Source of the DNA: an uncultured Burkholderiales bacterium
GTDB taxonomy: Bacteria; Pseudomonadota; Gammaproteobacteria; Burkholderiales; Burkholderiaceae_C
DNA: 40,808 nt
Direction: 5' to 3'
Assembly (NCBI GenBank): GCA_903865035.1
Contig: CAIPII010000244.1
Coordinates: 1-40,808, forward strand
Shown here piece after piece: positions 28,128 through 38,563 of the stretch (within the stretch, counting starts at the first letter, position 1; each line of letters starts with the position of its first letter). The position numbers and the translations under genes were made by a program. The notes under the pieces were generated by a model. It did no database searches and was not told the DNA's origin. It saw only the letters and a program-made list of their open reading frames with translations.

Positions 28128-28559
28128 ATGACCGAGATCCACAAAAAACGCCCAGAATTCAGAAACATCAACGCGTTCAAAGACCTGACGACCTACCGCT
28201 TGCCATTGGCAGGATGGGTGTCGATTTTGCACCGCGCCTCTGGCGCCATGATGTTTTTACTCTTGCCTTTCATCATTTGGCTCTTTGACACGAGCTTATC
28301 GTCAGAGATTTCCTTCACCCGCTTTAGCTCAGCCTTCATCGTGGGCATTGGATTTTGCCCCGCTTGGTTCGTCAAATTGGTCGTTTTGGCTTTGATTTGG
28401 GCTTATTTGCATCATTTGAGCGCAGGTGTTAGACACTTGTACATGGACACCCATCATGCCGTGAGCAAAGAGTTTGGCAAGTCCTCTGCCATCGTGACAC
28501 TCGCCATCAGTTGGATCCTCACCATTGGCTTGGGTGCCAAATTATTTGGCTTGTATTGA
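28128..28559 (+). CDS. sdhC: Succinate dehydrogenase cytochrome b556 subunit
   Basis: RPEFRNINAFKDLTTYRLPLAGWVSILHRASGAMMFLLLPF, HHLSAGVRHLYMDTHH; first gene of sdhCDAB. Confidence 0.95.
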   Translation: MTEIHKKRPEFRNINAFKDLTTYRLPLAGWVSILHRASGAMMFLLLPFIIWLFDTSLSSEISFTRFSSAFIVGIGFCPAWFVKLVVLALIWAYLHHLSAGVRHLYMDTHHAVSKEFGKSSAIVTLAISWILTIGLGAKLFGLY

Positions 28560-28622
28560 GTCCATCAAACCCATTGCTCAAACAACACTCGCTCACAAAC
28601 AGATTTCAGGAGTTCAATCAAC

Positions 28623-28988
28623 ATGTCAGTTAATTACGGATCAAAACGCGTCGTCGTAGGCGCTCACTACGGATTGAAAGATTGGTTGGCACAGCGCGTG
28701 ACCGCGGCCTTGATGGCGCTGTTCACACTCGTGCTGCTGCTTCAAATCATTTTCACAAGCGGCGACATGGGCTATGACAAGTGGGCCTCTATCTTCAATG
28801 CCGAGTGGATGAAGACTTTGACGTTCACCGTTATTTTGTCCTTGGCCTATCACGCCTGGGTTGGCATGAGAGACATTTGGATGGATTACATCAAGCCCGT
28901 TGGCATTCGTTTGCTGTTACAAATTTTCACCCTGGTTTGGCTCGTTGGTTGCGCTGGCTGGGCAATTCAAGTTCTTTGGAGACTCTAA
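28623..28988 (+). CDS. sdhD: Succinate dehydrogenase membrane anchor subunit
   Basis: GLKDWLAQRVTAALMALFTLVLL, AYHAWVGMRDIWMDYIKP. Confidence 0.95.
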   Translation: MSVNYGSKRVVVGAHYGLKDWLAQRVTAALMALFTLVLLLQIIFTSGDMGYDKWASIFNAEWMKTLTFTVILSLAYHAWVGMRDIWMDYIKPVGIRLLLQIFTLVWLVGCAGWAIQVLWRL

Positions 28989-28991
28989 GTC

Positions 28992-30788
28992 ATGACCACT
29001 TCACATCAAATCGCTCGCAGAAAATTTGACGTTGTCATCGTGGGCGCAGGCGGCTCAGGCATGCGTGCGTCCTTGCAGTTGGCCCGTGCGGGTCTGAACG
29101 TTGCTGTTCTCTCAAAAGTCTTCCCCACTCGCTCACACACTGTGGCGGCTCAAGGCGGCATTGGCGCCTCTTTGGGCAACATGTCTGAGGACAATTGGCA
29201 CTATCACTTCTACGACACGGTCAAAGGCTCTGACTGGCTTGGCGACCAAGATGCCATCGAGTTCATGTGCCGTGAAGCACCCAAAGTGGTCTATGACCTG
29301 GAACACATGGGCATGCCTTTTGACAGAAATCCAGACGGCACCATTTATCAGCGCCCCTTTGGTGGTCACACAGCCAACTACGGCGAAAAGCCAGTCCAAA
29401 GGGCGTGCGCAGCAGCTGACCGCACTGGTCATGCCATGCTCCACACCCTGTACCAACAAAACGTCAAAGCCAAGACAAGTTTCTTTGTCGAATGGATGGC
29501 TTTGGACATCATCCGTGACCACGAAGGCGACGCCGTTGGCGTCACAGCCATTGAGATGGAAACGGGCGAAATTTACGCCTTAGAAGCCAAAACCGTGTTG
29601 CTTGCAACCGGTGGTGCAGGCCGTATTTTCCAAGCCTCAACCAACGCCTTCATCAACACTGGAGACGGCTTGGGCATGGCCGCCAGAGCAGGCATTGCGC
29701 TGGAAGACATGGAATTTTGGCAATTCCACCCAACAGGCGTGGCGGGTGCCGGCGTGTTGCTCACCGAAGGCTGCCGCGGTGAAGGCGCGATTTTGCTCAA
29801 CTCTGAAGGCGAAAGATTCATGGAGCGCTATGCGCCCACATTGAAAGACTTGGCCCCCAGAGACTTTGTCTCTCGCTCCATGGACCAAGAGATCAAGGAA
29901 GGACGCGGCTGCGGACCCAACAAAGATTACGTGCTCTTAAAGCTCGATCACTTGGGCGCAGACACCATCATGAAACGCTTGCCCTCGGTCTATGAAATTG
30001 GACTGAACTTTGCCAACGTTGATGTCTCCAAGACACCCATCCCAGTGGTTCCCACCATTCACTACCAAATGGGTGGTATTCCCACCAACATTTATGGACA
30101 AGTGGTTGAGCAAACACAGTTCTCGCACTCCTCAGCCATCAATGGCTTGTATGCTGTGGGCGAATGCTCTTGTGTGTCTGTGCACGGTGCAAACCGCTTG
30201 GGCACCAACTCACTCTTGGATTTGTTGGTGTTTGGACGCGCAGCGGGCAACCACATTGTGGACTTCAATTTGAAAAACAAAGCCCACAAACCTTTGCCCA
30301 AAGATTTTGCAGACCTCACTTTGTCTCGCTTGGCTCGCCTTGAGAGTCAAGCCAACGGCGAATACGCACAAGTGGTGGCCGACGATTTGCGCCAAGCCAT
30401 GCAACAACATGCTGGTGTGTTCAGAACTCAAGCCGTCATGGACGAAGGTGTTGAGAAAATCGCAGCCCTCAGAGAACGCGTCAACCACATTGGTCTCAAA
30501 GACAAATCCAAAGTCTTCAACACCGCTCGCATCGAGGCCTTGGAGGTCGACAATTTGATTGAAGCCGCACAAGCGACCATGGTCTCTGCTGCTGCTCGCC
30601 ACGAAAGCCGTGGCGCTCACACCGTGGATGATTACGGTGACACACCCGCTCACCCCAACGGACGCAACGACGAAGAATGGCTCAAACACACCCTGTGGTA
30701 CAGCGAAGGCTCACGCTTGAGCTACAAACCCGTGAACATGAAGCCACTCACGGTCGAGAGCATTGAGCTCAAAGTCAGAACCTTCTAA
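28992..30788 (+). CDS. sdhA: Succinate dehydrogenase flavoprotein subunit
   Basis: VVIVGAGGSGMRASLQLARAGLNVAVLSKVFPTRSHTVAAQGGIGASLGN, HPTGVAGAGVLLTEGCRGEGAIL, CSCVSVHGANRLGTNSLLDLLVFG. Confidence 0.98.
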   Translation: MTTSHQIARRKFDVVIVGAGGSGMRASLQLARAGLNVAVLSKVFPTRSHTVAAQGGIGASLGNMSEDNWHYHFYDTVKGSDWLGDQDAIEFMCREAPKVVYDLEHMGMPFDRNPDGTIYQRPFGGHTANYGEKPVQRACAAADRTGHAMLHTLYQQNVKAKTSFFVEWMALDIIRDHEGDAVGVTAIEMETGEIYALEAKTVLLATGGAGRIFQASTNAFINTGDGLGMAARAGIALEDMEFWQFHPTGVAGAGVLLTEGCRGEGAILLNSEGERFMERYAPTLKDLAPRDFVSRSMDQEIKEGRGCGPNKDYVLLKLDHLGADTIMKRLPSVYEIGLNFANVDVSKTPIPVVPTIHYQMGGIPTNIYGQVVEQTQFSHSSAINGLYAVGECSCVSVHGANRLGTNSLLDLLVFGRAAGNHIVDFNLKNKAHKPLPKDFADLTLSRLARLESQANGEYAQVVADDLRQAMQQHAGVFRTQAVMDEGVEKIAALRERVNHIGLKDKSKVFNTARIEALEVDNLIEAAQATMVSAAARHESRGAHTVDDYGDTPAHPNGRNDEEWLKHTLWYSEGSRLSYKPVNMKPLTVESIELKVRTF

Positions 30789-30813
30789 TATCTGTTTCTC
30801 ATCGGAGTAATTC

Positions 30814-31518
30814 ATGCTTAAAAGAACTTTCAAAATCTATCGCTACGATCCCGATAAGGACACCAAGCCCTACATGCAAACCATTGAGATCGAACTCACT
30901 GGTCACGAGAGAATGTTGCTTGATGTGCTGATGAAATTAAAGCAAGTGGATCCATCCATCTCCTTTAGACGTTCATGCCGTGAAGGCGTTTGCGGCTCAG
31001 ACGCCATGAACATCAACGGTAAAAATGGACTCGCTTGTTTGACCAACATGCTCAGCTTGCCTGAGACCATTGTTCTCAAACCCTTGCCAGGCTTACCCGT
31101 CATTCGCGATTTGATCGTTGACATGACACAGTTCTTCAAACAATACCACTCCATCAAGCCCTACCTCGTGAACGAGACCCAAGCGCCAGAGAAAGAGCGC
31201 TTGCAGTCCCCCGAGGAGCGCGATGAGCTCAATGGTTTGTACGAGTGTATTTTGTGCGCGAGCTGCTCAACGAGCTGCCCCTCTTTTTGGTGGAACCCCG
31301 ATAAATTTGTGGGCCCTGCGGGCTTGCTGCAAGCTTATCGCTTCATCGCAGACAGCAGAGATCAAGACACTGCAGGTCGACTCGACAATTTGGAAGACCC
31401 TTATCGCCTCTTCAGATGCCACACCATCATGAACTGTGTTGACGTATGCCCCAAGGGACTCAATCCAACACAAGCCATCGGCAAGATCAAAGAGCTGATG
31501 GTGCGCAGAGCGGTCTAA
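30814..31518 (+). CDS. sdhB: Succinate dehydrogenase iron-sulfur subunit
   Basis: SFRRSCREGVCGSDAMNINGKNGLACLT, ECILCASCSTSCPSFWWN, RCHTIMNCVDVCPKGLNPT. Confidence 0.98.
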   Translation: MLKRTFKIYRYDPDKDTKPYMQTIEIELTGHERMLLDVLMKLKQVDPSISFRRSCREGVCGSDAMNINGKNGLACLTNMLSLPETIVLKPLPGLPVIRDLIVDMTQFFKQYHSIKPYLVNETQAPEKERLQSPEERDELNGLYECILCASCSTSCPSFWWNPDKFVGPAGLLQAYRFIADSRDQDTAGRLDNLEDPYRLFRCHTIMNCVDVCPKGLNPTQAIGKIKELMVRRAV

Positions 31519-31542
31519 TCGTTTCGTCAAGCCCAGCCTCCC

Positions 31543-31893
31543 ATGCCCAACGAAGCCCTCTTTATCAACGATGACTTTTTGCTCGGTCTCGAGCCTGAGT
31601 CGCTCTTGGGCGAGAGGGAGCTGAGCAAACTTCGTTGGCGCTGTCGCAGAGGTTTGCTTGAAAACGATCTGAAAATTGAGGCTTACTTCAAGCGCTTTAC
31701 AAACGGTCTCACCGTCAAAGAGGCCAAAGCGCTTTATGATTTAATGGACCTCTCAGACAATGATTTAATGGATTTGCTTTTGCAAAGAAACGACCTTCCA
31801 GCCTCACTCGACAGTGAGGACAGGAGAGCTGTTTTGGCTCAACTCAGAATGAGTACCCTTGAGCCCAGCGCCTCCACCCCCCTCACTTGTTAA
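31543..31893 (+). CDS. sdhE: FAD assembly factor SdhE family protein
   Basis: LSKLRWRCRRGLLENDLKIEAYFKRF, between sdhB and gltA (RGxxE motif present). Confidence 0.9.
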   Translation: MPNEALFINDDFLLGLEPESLLGERELSKLRWRCRRGLLENDLKIEAYFKRFTNGLTVKEAKALYDLMDLSDNDLMDLLLQRNDLPASLDSEDRRAVLAQLRMSTLEPSASTPLTC

Positions 31894-31932
31894 CCCTTCT
31901 ATTCGTTGATCAATTTTTAAGGAGCCCTGACC

Positions 31933-33243
31933 ATGAACCTCGCCAATTACAAGGCCACCATCTCTTTCTCCAACGGCGCGCCTAGCTTTGAGATGCCGGT
32001 CTACTCTGGCTCCATCGGCCCAGATGTGGTGGACATTCGCAAACTCTATGGTCAAACTGGCTTGTTCACCTACGATCCAGGCTTTTTGTCGACAGCCTCC
32101 ACCGAGTCGGGCATCACCTACATCGATGGCGACAAAGGTGAGTTGCTCTATCGCGGCTACCCCATTGAGCAGTTGGCCACAGAGTGCAATTACCTTGAGA
32201 CCTGTTACTTGCTCACCAAAGGTGAATTGCCCAACGCCCAACAAAAGGCTGAATACACCCATCTCGTGACCCAGCACACCATGGTCAACGAGCAAATGCA
32301 CTTTTTCTTGCGTGGCTTTAGAAGAGATGCACACCCCATGGCTGTGATGACTGGATTGGTGGGTGCACTCTCTGCCTTCTATCACGACAGCACAGACATC
32401 AACAACCCAGAGCACCGTGAAATCTCTGCCATTCGTTTGATCGCCAAGATGCCCACGTTGGTGGCCATGGCCTACAAATACAGCATTGGCCAACCCTTCA
32501 TGTACCCCAGGAACGACCTGAGCTATGCAGGAAACTTCCTGCGCATGATGTTTGGCAACCCTTGCGAGGAATACAAGGTCAACCCCGTGCTCGAGCGCGC
32601 ATTGGACCGTATTTTCATCCTCCACGCCGATCACGAACAAAATGCGTCAACCTCAACCGTTCGTTTGTGCGGCTCATCTGGCACCAATCCTTTTGCTGCC
32701 ATTGCAGCTGGTGTGGCTTGCCTTTGGGGCCCTGCACACGGAGGAGCCAACGAAGCATGCTTGAACATGTTGGGCCACATTCAAGCCAACGGTGGTGTTG
32801 AGAAAATTGGCGAATTCATCTCTCAAGTCAAAGACAAAAACTCCACTGTTAAATTGATGGGCTTTGGTCACCGTGTTTATAAAAACTATGACCCCAGGGC
32901 CAAATTGATGCAAGAGACCTGTGATGAAGTGCTCCAGGAATTGGGCCTTGAGAACGATCCGCTCTTCAAGTTGGCGAAAACATTGGAGAAAATCGCGCTT
33001 GAGGACGACTACTTCGTTTCTCGCAAACTCTACCCCAACGTTGACTTCTACTCTGGCATCGTGCAACGCGCCATTGGCATTCCAGTGAACATGTTCACCG
33101 GCATCTTTGCACTGGCCAGAACAGTGGGTTGGATTGCTCAGTTGAACGAAATGATTGCCGATCCTGAGTACAAAATTGGCCGTCCAAGACAGCTCTTCAC
33201 CGGCTCACCACGCCGCGATGTGCACCCCATTGCCAAGCGCTGA
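31933..33243 (+). CDS. gltA: Citrate synthase (type II)
   Basis: [97 protein letters not shown]. Confidence 0.98.
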   Translation: MNLANYKATISFSNGAPSFEMPVYSGSIGPDVVDIRKLYGQTGLFTYDPGFLSTASTESGITYIDGDKGELLYRGYPIEQLATECNYLETCYLLTKGELPNAQQKAEYTHLVTQHTMVNEQMHFFLRGFRRDAHPMAVMTGLVGALSAFYHDSTDINNPEHREISAIRLIAKMPTLVAMAYKYSIGQPFMYPRNDLSYAGNFLRMMFGNPCEEYKVNPVLERALDRIFILHADHEQNASTSTVRLCGSSGTNPFAAIAAGVACLWGPAHGGANEACLNMLGHIQANGGVEKIGEFISQVKDKNSTVKLMGFGHRVYKNYDPRAKLMQETCDEVLQELGLENDPLFKLAKTLEKIALEDDYFVSRKLYPNVDFYSGIVQRAIGIPVNMFTGIFALARTVGWIAQLNEMIADPEYKIGRPRQLFTGSPRRDVHPIAKR

Positions 33244-33265
33244 TTCAACGCATTTTTCAAAACTT

Positions 33266-33302
33266 AAAAAAGGGGGAAGATGCAAATCTCCTCCTTTTTT
33301 TT
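33266..33302 (+). terminator. Rho-independent terminator of gltA
   Basis: AAAAAAGGGGGAAGAT-gcaa-ATCTCCTCCTTTTTTTT, imperfect hairpin with long T-run. Confidence 0.8.
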
Positions 33303-33371
33303 GCGTCCAAATCAACTGGCAAGAATCAATTGTTTTCTAAAATGAAAACGCTTGCCTGAAGAGGAGAGTCC

Positions 33372-33800
33372 ATGAACACAAACGCTCAAGCACAAACGGT
33401 CCTCATCGAAAGCTCCAAAGCGCTCAAAGAACTTGCCGAGCAGCATCCTGCGCCCACCCAAAGCTGCGAGTGCCCTTTGAAAAGATGCAAAGGCTGGAGC
33501 AGCCTGTCTGAATCAGATTGGCCCAAGTCCTCCATGAAACTCGTGGCCAACCTTCAAGACCCCTTGGTCTCGGATCCCACGTTTGAGGAATACCACCCCC
33601 AAGGTACGCGATACGACTCCGAAGAAGCCCCCTTTGCCGTAGAGTTCTTCCCCCTCAACCGCAGCCAACTCTTTGCCTGCCAGCAATGCGCTCGATTGGT
33701 GCTCAAGTACACAGAGTTTGGCGGCTACTACGTCGATCCTCGCGCCAGGATTTTGGAGCCCAAACTGATTGCGCAATTCGACGACGCACACAAGACTTGA
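33372..33800 (+). CDS. Conserved hypothetical protein with two cysteine clusters
   Basis: 142 aa; CECPLKRC and CQQCARLVLKYTEFGGYYVDPRARIL; own intergenic spacers, ATG start, protein-like composition. Confidence 0.75.
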   Translation: MNTNAQAQTVLIESSKALKELAEQHPAPTQSCECPLKRCKGWSSLSESDWPKSSMKLVANLQDPLVSDPTFEEYHPQGTRYDSEEAPFAVEFFPLNRSQLFACQQCARLVLKYTEFGGYYVDPRARILEPKLIAQFDDAHKT

Positions 33801-33907
33801 ATTGGTATTCACCCTCTAGAGTTCAGAGGTCTTGGCCTGTTTTTTCAGAAAACACCTCTGGCATGCCCTAAAATGGTACCTTTATCCATTGAGCAAGACA
33901 CACCACC

Positions 33908-35332
33908 ATGGGACGCACTCTCTACGACAAGATTTGGGATGAACACGTTGTTCACACCGAAGAGGACGGCACGGCCGTTCTCTACATTGACCGCCACATT
34001 GTTCACGAAGTCACGAGCCCCCAAGCCTTTGAAGGATTGAGACAAGCTGGGCGCAAGGTTTGGCGTGTGAGCTCCATTGTGGCCACCGCCGACCACAACA
34101 CCCCCACCACCGGTTGGGAGCTGGGTTACGACGGCATCACCGACCCCATCAGCAAAGAACAAGTCACGACCTTGGATCAAAACATCAAAGAGTCGGGTGC
34201 TGCTGCTTTTTTCCCCTTTTTGCACAAGCGCCAAGGCATTTGTCACGTCATTGGCCCAGAGAATGGTGCCACATTGCCAGGCATGACCATCGTCTGCGGT
34301 GACTCGCACACATCCACCATGGGTGCATTTGGCGCTTTGGCCCACGGCATTGGCACAAGCGAAGTTGAGCACGTGATGGCCACGCAAACTTTGCTTGCCA
34401 AAAAAGCCAAGAACATGCTCATCAAAGTCAATGGCGCGCTCCCCAAGGGATGCACAGGCAAAGACATCGTGCTGGCCATCATTGGCAAAATTGGAACCGC
34501 GGGTGGCACAGGACACACCATCGAGTTTGCAGGAGACGCCATTCGCGCGCTCTCCATGGAAGGACGCATGACCGTTTGCAACATGGCCATTGAAGCGGGC
34601 GCCAGAGCGGGCTTGGTGGCGGTTGATGAAAAAACCATTGAGTACGTCAAAGGTCGACTCCTCGCCCCTACGGGCGTGGAATGGGCCATGGCCACCAAAG
34701 AGTGGAGCAACTTGCACTCAGATCCAGACGCACACTTTGACACCGTGGTCGAACTCGACGCCTCGCAAATTTTGCCCCAAGTCACTTGGGGCACCTCACC
34801 AGAAATGGTGCTTGACATCACAGGCCATGTGCCCGACCCAGACCGCGAGAAAGACGCCAACAAACGCGCGGCCATTGAACGCGCTTTGGTCTACATGGGC
34901 CTTGAGCCCAAAAAGCCCATGAACGACATCCACGTGGACAAGGTCTTCATTGGCTCTTGCACCAACAGCCGCATTGAGGACTTGCGAGAGGCCGCTCAAG
35001 TGGTCAAACACATCGGCCAAAAAGTTGCCAAAAACATCAAATTGGCGCTCGTGGTGCCCGGATCTGGCTTGGTCAAAGAACAAGCAGAGAAAGAAGGCTT
35101 GGACCAAATTTTCAAGGCCGCTGGATTTGAGTGGCGTGAGCCTGGTTGCTCCATGTGCTTGGCCATGAATGCAGACCGCTTGGAGCCAGGTGAGCGCTGT
35201 GCCTCCACCAGCAACCGAAACTTTGAAGGACGCCAAGGTGCGGGTGGACGCACCCACTTGGTCTCTCCCGCCATGGCCGCAGCAGCCGCGATACACGGAC
35301 ACTTCGTGGACGTGCGTCAGTACATCTCTTAA
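33908..35332 (+). CDS. leuC: 3-isopropylmalate dehydratase large subunit
   Basis: [101 protein letters not shown]. Confidence 0.98.
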   Translation: MGRTLYDKIWDEHVVHTEEDGTAVLYIDRHIVHEVTSPQAFEGLRQAGRKVWRVSSIVATADHNTPTTGWELGYDGITDPISKEQVTTLDQNIKESGAAAFFPFLHKRQGICHVIGPENGATLPGMTIVCGDSHTSTMGAFGALAHGIGTSEVEHVMATQTLLAKKAKNMLIKVNGALPKGCTGKDIVLAIIGKIGTAGGTGHTIEFAGDAIRALSMEGRMTVCNMAIEAGARAGLVAVDEKTIEYVKGRLLAPTGVEWAMATKEWSNLHSDPDAHFDTVVELDASQILPQVTWGTSPEMVLDITGHVPDPDREKDANKRAAIERALVYMGLEPKKPMNDIHVDKVFIGSCTNSRIEDLREAAQVVKHIGQKVAKNIKLALVVPGSGLVKEQAEKEGLDQIFKAAGFEWREPGCSMCLAMNADRLEPGERCASTSNRNFEGRQGAGGRTHLVSPAMAAAAAIHGHFVDVRQYIS

Positions 35333-35343
35333 AAGGGCGCAAC

Positions 35344-36006
35344 ATGCAAAAATTCAACCTTCACAAAGGCTTGGTGGCTCCCATGGACCGCGAGAACGTG
35401 GACACGGATGCCATCATCCCCAAGCAGTTTCTCAAGTCCATCAAAAAAACGGGCTTTGGACCCAATTTATTCGACGAGTGGCGCTACCTTGACGCGGGCT
35501 ATCCCGGTCAAGACCCCAATTCTCGACGCATCAATCCAGACTTTGTCTTGAATCAGAAGCGTTATTCGGGCGCCTCCATTTTGCTCGCCAGAAAGAATTT
35601 CGGCTGCGGCTCTTCGCGTGAGCACGCGCCTTGGGCAATTGATCAATTTGGCTTCAGGGCCATTTTGGCTCCCAGCTACGCAGACATTTTCTTCAACAAC
35701 TGCTTTAAAAATGGCTTGCTCCCCATCGTCTTGCCAGAGAGCACCATTGACCAATTGTTTGCAGAGGTTCAAGGCTTTGTGGGCTATCAATTGACCATTG
35801 ATTTGGAGCGCCAAGTGGTGATCAAACCCCAAGGCGAAGAAATTGCGTTTGAAGTCCAAGCCTTTCGCCGTCACTGCTTGCTCAACGGTTTGGATGACAT
35901 TGGACTGACGCTTCAACATTCACAAAAAATCCGTGACTTCGAGGCCCAACGCTTGGCCTCGCGCCCTTGGCTTGCCCACACCGTTTCAATCAACGCAAAT
36001 TCCTAA
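35344..36006 (+). CDS. leuD: 3-isopropylmalate dehydratase small subunit
   Basis: [77 protein letters not shown]. Confidence 0.98.
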   Translation: MQKFNLHKGLVAPMDRENVDTDAIIPKQFLKSIKKTGFGPNLFDEWRYLDAGYPGQDPNSRRINPDFVLNQKRYSGASILLARKNFGCGSSREHAPWAIDQFGFRAILAPSYADIFFNNCFKNGLLPIVLPESTIDQLFAEVQGFVGYQLTIDLERQVVIKPQGEEIAFEVQAFRRHCLLNGLDDIGLTLQHSQKIRDFEAQRLASRPWLAHTVSINANS

Positions 36007-36007
36007 A

Positions 36008-37090
36008 ATGATCAAAATTGCAGTTCTCCCCGGCGACGGCATTGGCCAAGAAATTGTTCAAGAAGCGGTCAAAGTTCTTCGAGTTTTACCGCTGAGCTTT
36101 GACATGCAAGAGGCCCCTGTTGGGGGCACAGCCTACGACTTGAGCGGTCACCCCTTGCCCCAGAGCACCATCGACTTGGCACAAAACTCCCAAGCAATTT
36201 TGTTTGGCGCCGTGGGCGACTGGAAGTACGACACACTGGACCGCCCTTTGAGGCCTGAGCAAGCCATTTTGGGTCTGAGAAAACACTTTGGCCTCTTTGC
36301 CAACTTCAGACCCGCGATTTGCTACCCCGAGCTCGTTGGCGCCTCCAGCTTGAAGCCTGAGATCGTCTCGGGTCTGGACATCTTGATCATTCGCGAACTC
36401 ACCGGTGACATCTACTTTGGTCAACCCAGGGGCAAGAGAATCGCAAGCGATGGACACTTCCCTGGGAGTGAGGAAGCGTTTGACACCATGCGCTACAGCG
36501 TTCCCGAAATTGAGCGCATTGCACACGTGGCTTTTCAGGCCGCACAAAAAAGATCCAAACGCGTGACCAGCGTGGACAAGTCCAATGTACTGGAGACCTT
36601 CCAACTCTGGCGTGATGTGGTGAGCCGCATTGGCAAAGAGTACCCCGATGTGGCGCTTGACCACATGTACGTGGACAACGCGGCCATGCAACTCGTCAAA
36701 GAGCCCAAGAAATTCGATGTCGTTGTAACAGGCAACATGTTTGGTGACATCTTGTCAGATGAAGCCTCAATGCTCACAGGCAGCATTGGCATGTTGCCCT
36801 CAGCGTCTTTGAACAAGGACAATTTCGGACTCTATGAACCCAGCCATGGCAGTGCCCCAGACATTGCCGGCAAAGGCGTTGCCAATCCATTGGCCACGAT
36901 TTTGTCAGCGGCCATGATGTTGCGTTTTTCATTGAACCAAGCCCCAGCCGCCTCTTTGGTCGAACAAGCTGTGCAGCAAGTGCTCTCCAATGGACTTCGC
37001 ACAGCAGACATCTACTCAAGCGGCACGCAAAAGGTGAGCACCTCTGAGATGGGTGAGGCAGTTGCCAAAGCGCTGAAGGGTTTGATTTAA
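36008..37090 (+). CDS. leuB: 3-isopropylmalate dehydrogenase
   Basis: [87 protein letters not shown]; start set at internal Met. Confidence 0.98.
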   Translation: MIKIAVLPGDGIGQEIVQEAVKVLRVLPLSFDMQEAPVGGTAYDLSGHPLPQSTIDLAQNSQAILFGAVGDWKYDTLDRPLRPEQAILGLRKHFGLFANFRPAICYPELVGASSLKPEIVSGLDILIIRELTGDIYFGQPRGKRIASDGHFPGSEEAFDTMRYSVPEIERIAHVAFQAAQKRSKRVTSVDKSNVLETFQLWRDVVSRIGKEYPDVALDHMYVDNAAMQLVKEPKKFDVVVTGNMFGDILSDEASMLTGSIGMLPSASLNKDNFGLYEPSHGSAPDIAGKGVANPLATILSAAMMLRFSLNQAPAASLVEQAVQQVLSNGLRTADIYSSGTQKVSTSEMGEAVAKALKGLI

Positions 37091-37113
37091 GCAATTGCTC
37101 AATTCAATGCAGA

Positions 37114-37147
37114 AGGTCTTGAACAAAGGACCTCAACCGTTTTTTTC
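37114..37147 (+). terminator. Possible Rho-independent terminator of the leu genes
   Basis: AGGTCTT-gaacaa-AGGACCT (7 bp, one G-U) followed after CAACCG by a T-run. Confidence 0.5.
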
Positions 37148-37216
37148 ATTCAAGGGCTCAAGAAGGCCAAACAACAAGCACTTCTTACCCTCTTTCCTCA
37201 AGAATAGGAGTTCAAA

Positions 37217-38356
37217 ATGAGTAATCAAAAACCAGTGGTCGGTTTGGTGGGTTGGCGTGGCATGGTGGGCTCTGTGCTCATGCAGAGGATGGAGGCGCTT
37301 GGTGACTTCGCAAAGATCGAGCCGCATTTTTTCACAACCTCAAGCGTTGGTGCTCCTGCCCCCAAGTGGGCCGCAAACGAGACGAAATTGCTTGATGCGA
37401 ATGACTTGAATGCGCTCAAACGCTGCGACATCGTCATCACTGCTCAAGGCGGTGACTACACCAAGGCCGTGCATGGCCCCTTGCGCGCCACAGGCTGGAA
37501 GGGACATTGGATCGATGCGGCCTCAACGCTGCGCATGAAACCAGAGGCCATCATCATTTTGGATCCCGTGAACTTGCCCGTGATCGAAAAAGGACTTGCT
37601 GCCCATAACCTGGACTGGGTGGGCGGAAACTGCACGGTCAGTCTCATGCTCATGGCTTTGGGTGGACTCTTCAAACACAACTTGGTGGAATGGGTGAGCG
37701 CCATGACCTATCAAGCCGCCTCGGGTGCTGGTGCGCAAAACATGCGCGAGTTGCTCTCCCAAATGGGAGCTTTGCATGCCAGCGTTCAAGCCGAATTGGC
37801 CAATCCCTCATCTGCCATTTTGGACATTGATCGCCGCGTTGCCCAAACCATGAGAGACCCACAATTCCCCACTCAAAACTTCCGCGGCTCAGCCCTCGCA
37901 GGCAGCTTGATCCCTTGGATCGATGTGCCTGTTGAACACGGTCAAAGCAAAGAGGAGTGGAAGGGTGGAGCCGAGTGCAACAAAATTTTAGGTCTCCCAG
38001 CGTTTCGCACCCCTGGAAGCATCCCCATCGATGGCTTGTGCGTGAGAGTGGGCTCGATGCGCTGCCACTCACAGGGCCTCACCGTGAAGCTCAAAAAGAA
38101 CGTGCCCATGGCCGACATTGAGCACTTCATCTCCAGTGCCAACGATTGGGTGAAATTGATCCCCAACGAAAGAGAGCTCAGTGAGCGCTTACTCACTCCT
38201 GCTGCTGTTACGGGAACGCTGGATGTGCCGATTGGGCGCTTGCACAAACTCGCCATGGGTGAGGACTACTTGGGTGCATTCACCGTTGGCGACCAATTGC
38301 TTTGGGGCGCAGCAGAGCCTTTGAGGCGCATGCTCAACATTTTGCTCACCCACTGA
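37217..38356 (+). CDS. asd: Aspartate-semialdehyde dehydrogenase
   Basis: [67 protein letters not shown]. Confidence 0.97.
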   Translation: MSNQKPVVGLVGWRGMVGSVLMQRMEALGDFAKIEPHFFTTSSVGAPAPKWAANETKLLDANDLNALKRCDIVITAQGGDYTKAVHGPLRATGWKGHWIDAASTLRMKPEAIIILDPVNLPVIEKGLAAHNLDWVGGNCTVSLMLMALGGLFKHNLVEWVSAMTYQAASGAGAQNMRELLSQMGALHASVQAELANPSSAILDIDRRVAQTMRDPQFPTQNFRGSALAGSLIPWIDVPVEHGQSKEEWKGGAECNKILGLPAFRTPGSIPIDGLCVRVGSMRCHSQGLTVKLKKNVPMADIEHFISSANDWVKLIPNERELSERLLTPAAVTGTLDVPIGRLHKLAMGEDYLGAFTVGDQLLWGAAEPLRRMLNILLTH

Positions 38357-38563
38357 GTCTGAACGCGAGGGCTCAATTCCCGTCGGTTTTGAGCATCATT
38401 GCGCGTTTTGCAGGGCCCTTGGACGAGCTCAAACCCTCAGTAATCGGATAAGATAGACCGTAACGTTTGACATTGCTTGAACACTAGCAAGTGCTCACTT
38501 ACAAGCTTACTTTGTGGCTTGGCATGTCAAACTCGGTTTTGGCTCCACATTCAAGAGGTCAGC

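Noticed and set aside
31804-32640. 278 aa minus-strand ORF antisense to gltA
   Set aside because: Overlaps the citrate synthase coding region; shadow ORF.
33845-34717. 290 aa minus-strand ORF antisense to leuC
   Set aside because: Overlaps the leuC coding region; Gly/His/Val-rich shadow ORF.
38371-38394. GCTCAA...TTGAGC hairpin after asd
   Set aside because: Only a 6-bp stem with no following U-tract; weak as a terminator.
38479-38496. Imperfect dyad GAACACT-AGCA-AGTGCTC upstream of fimV
   Set aside because: Has a mismatch, and a nearby TTGACA (38467) lacks a convincing -10; not enough support to call an operator or promoter.
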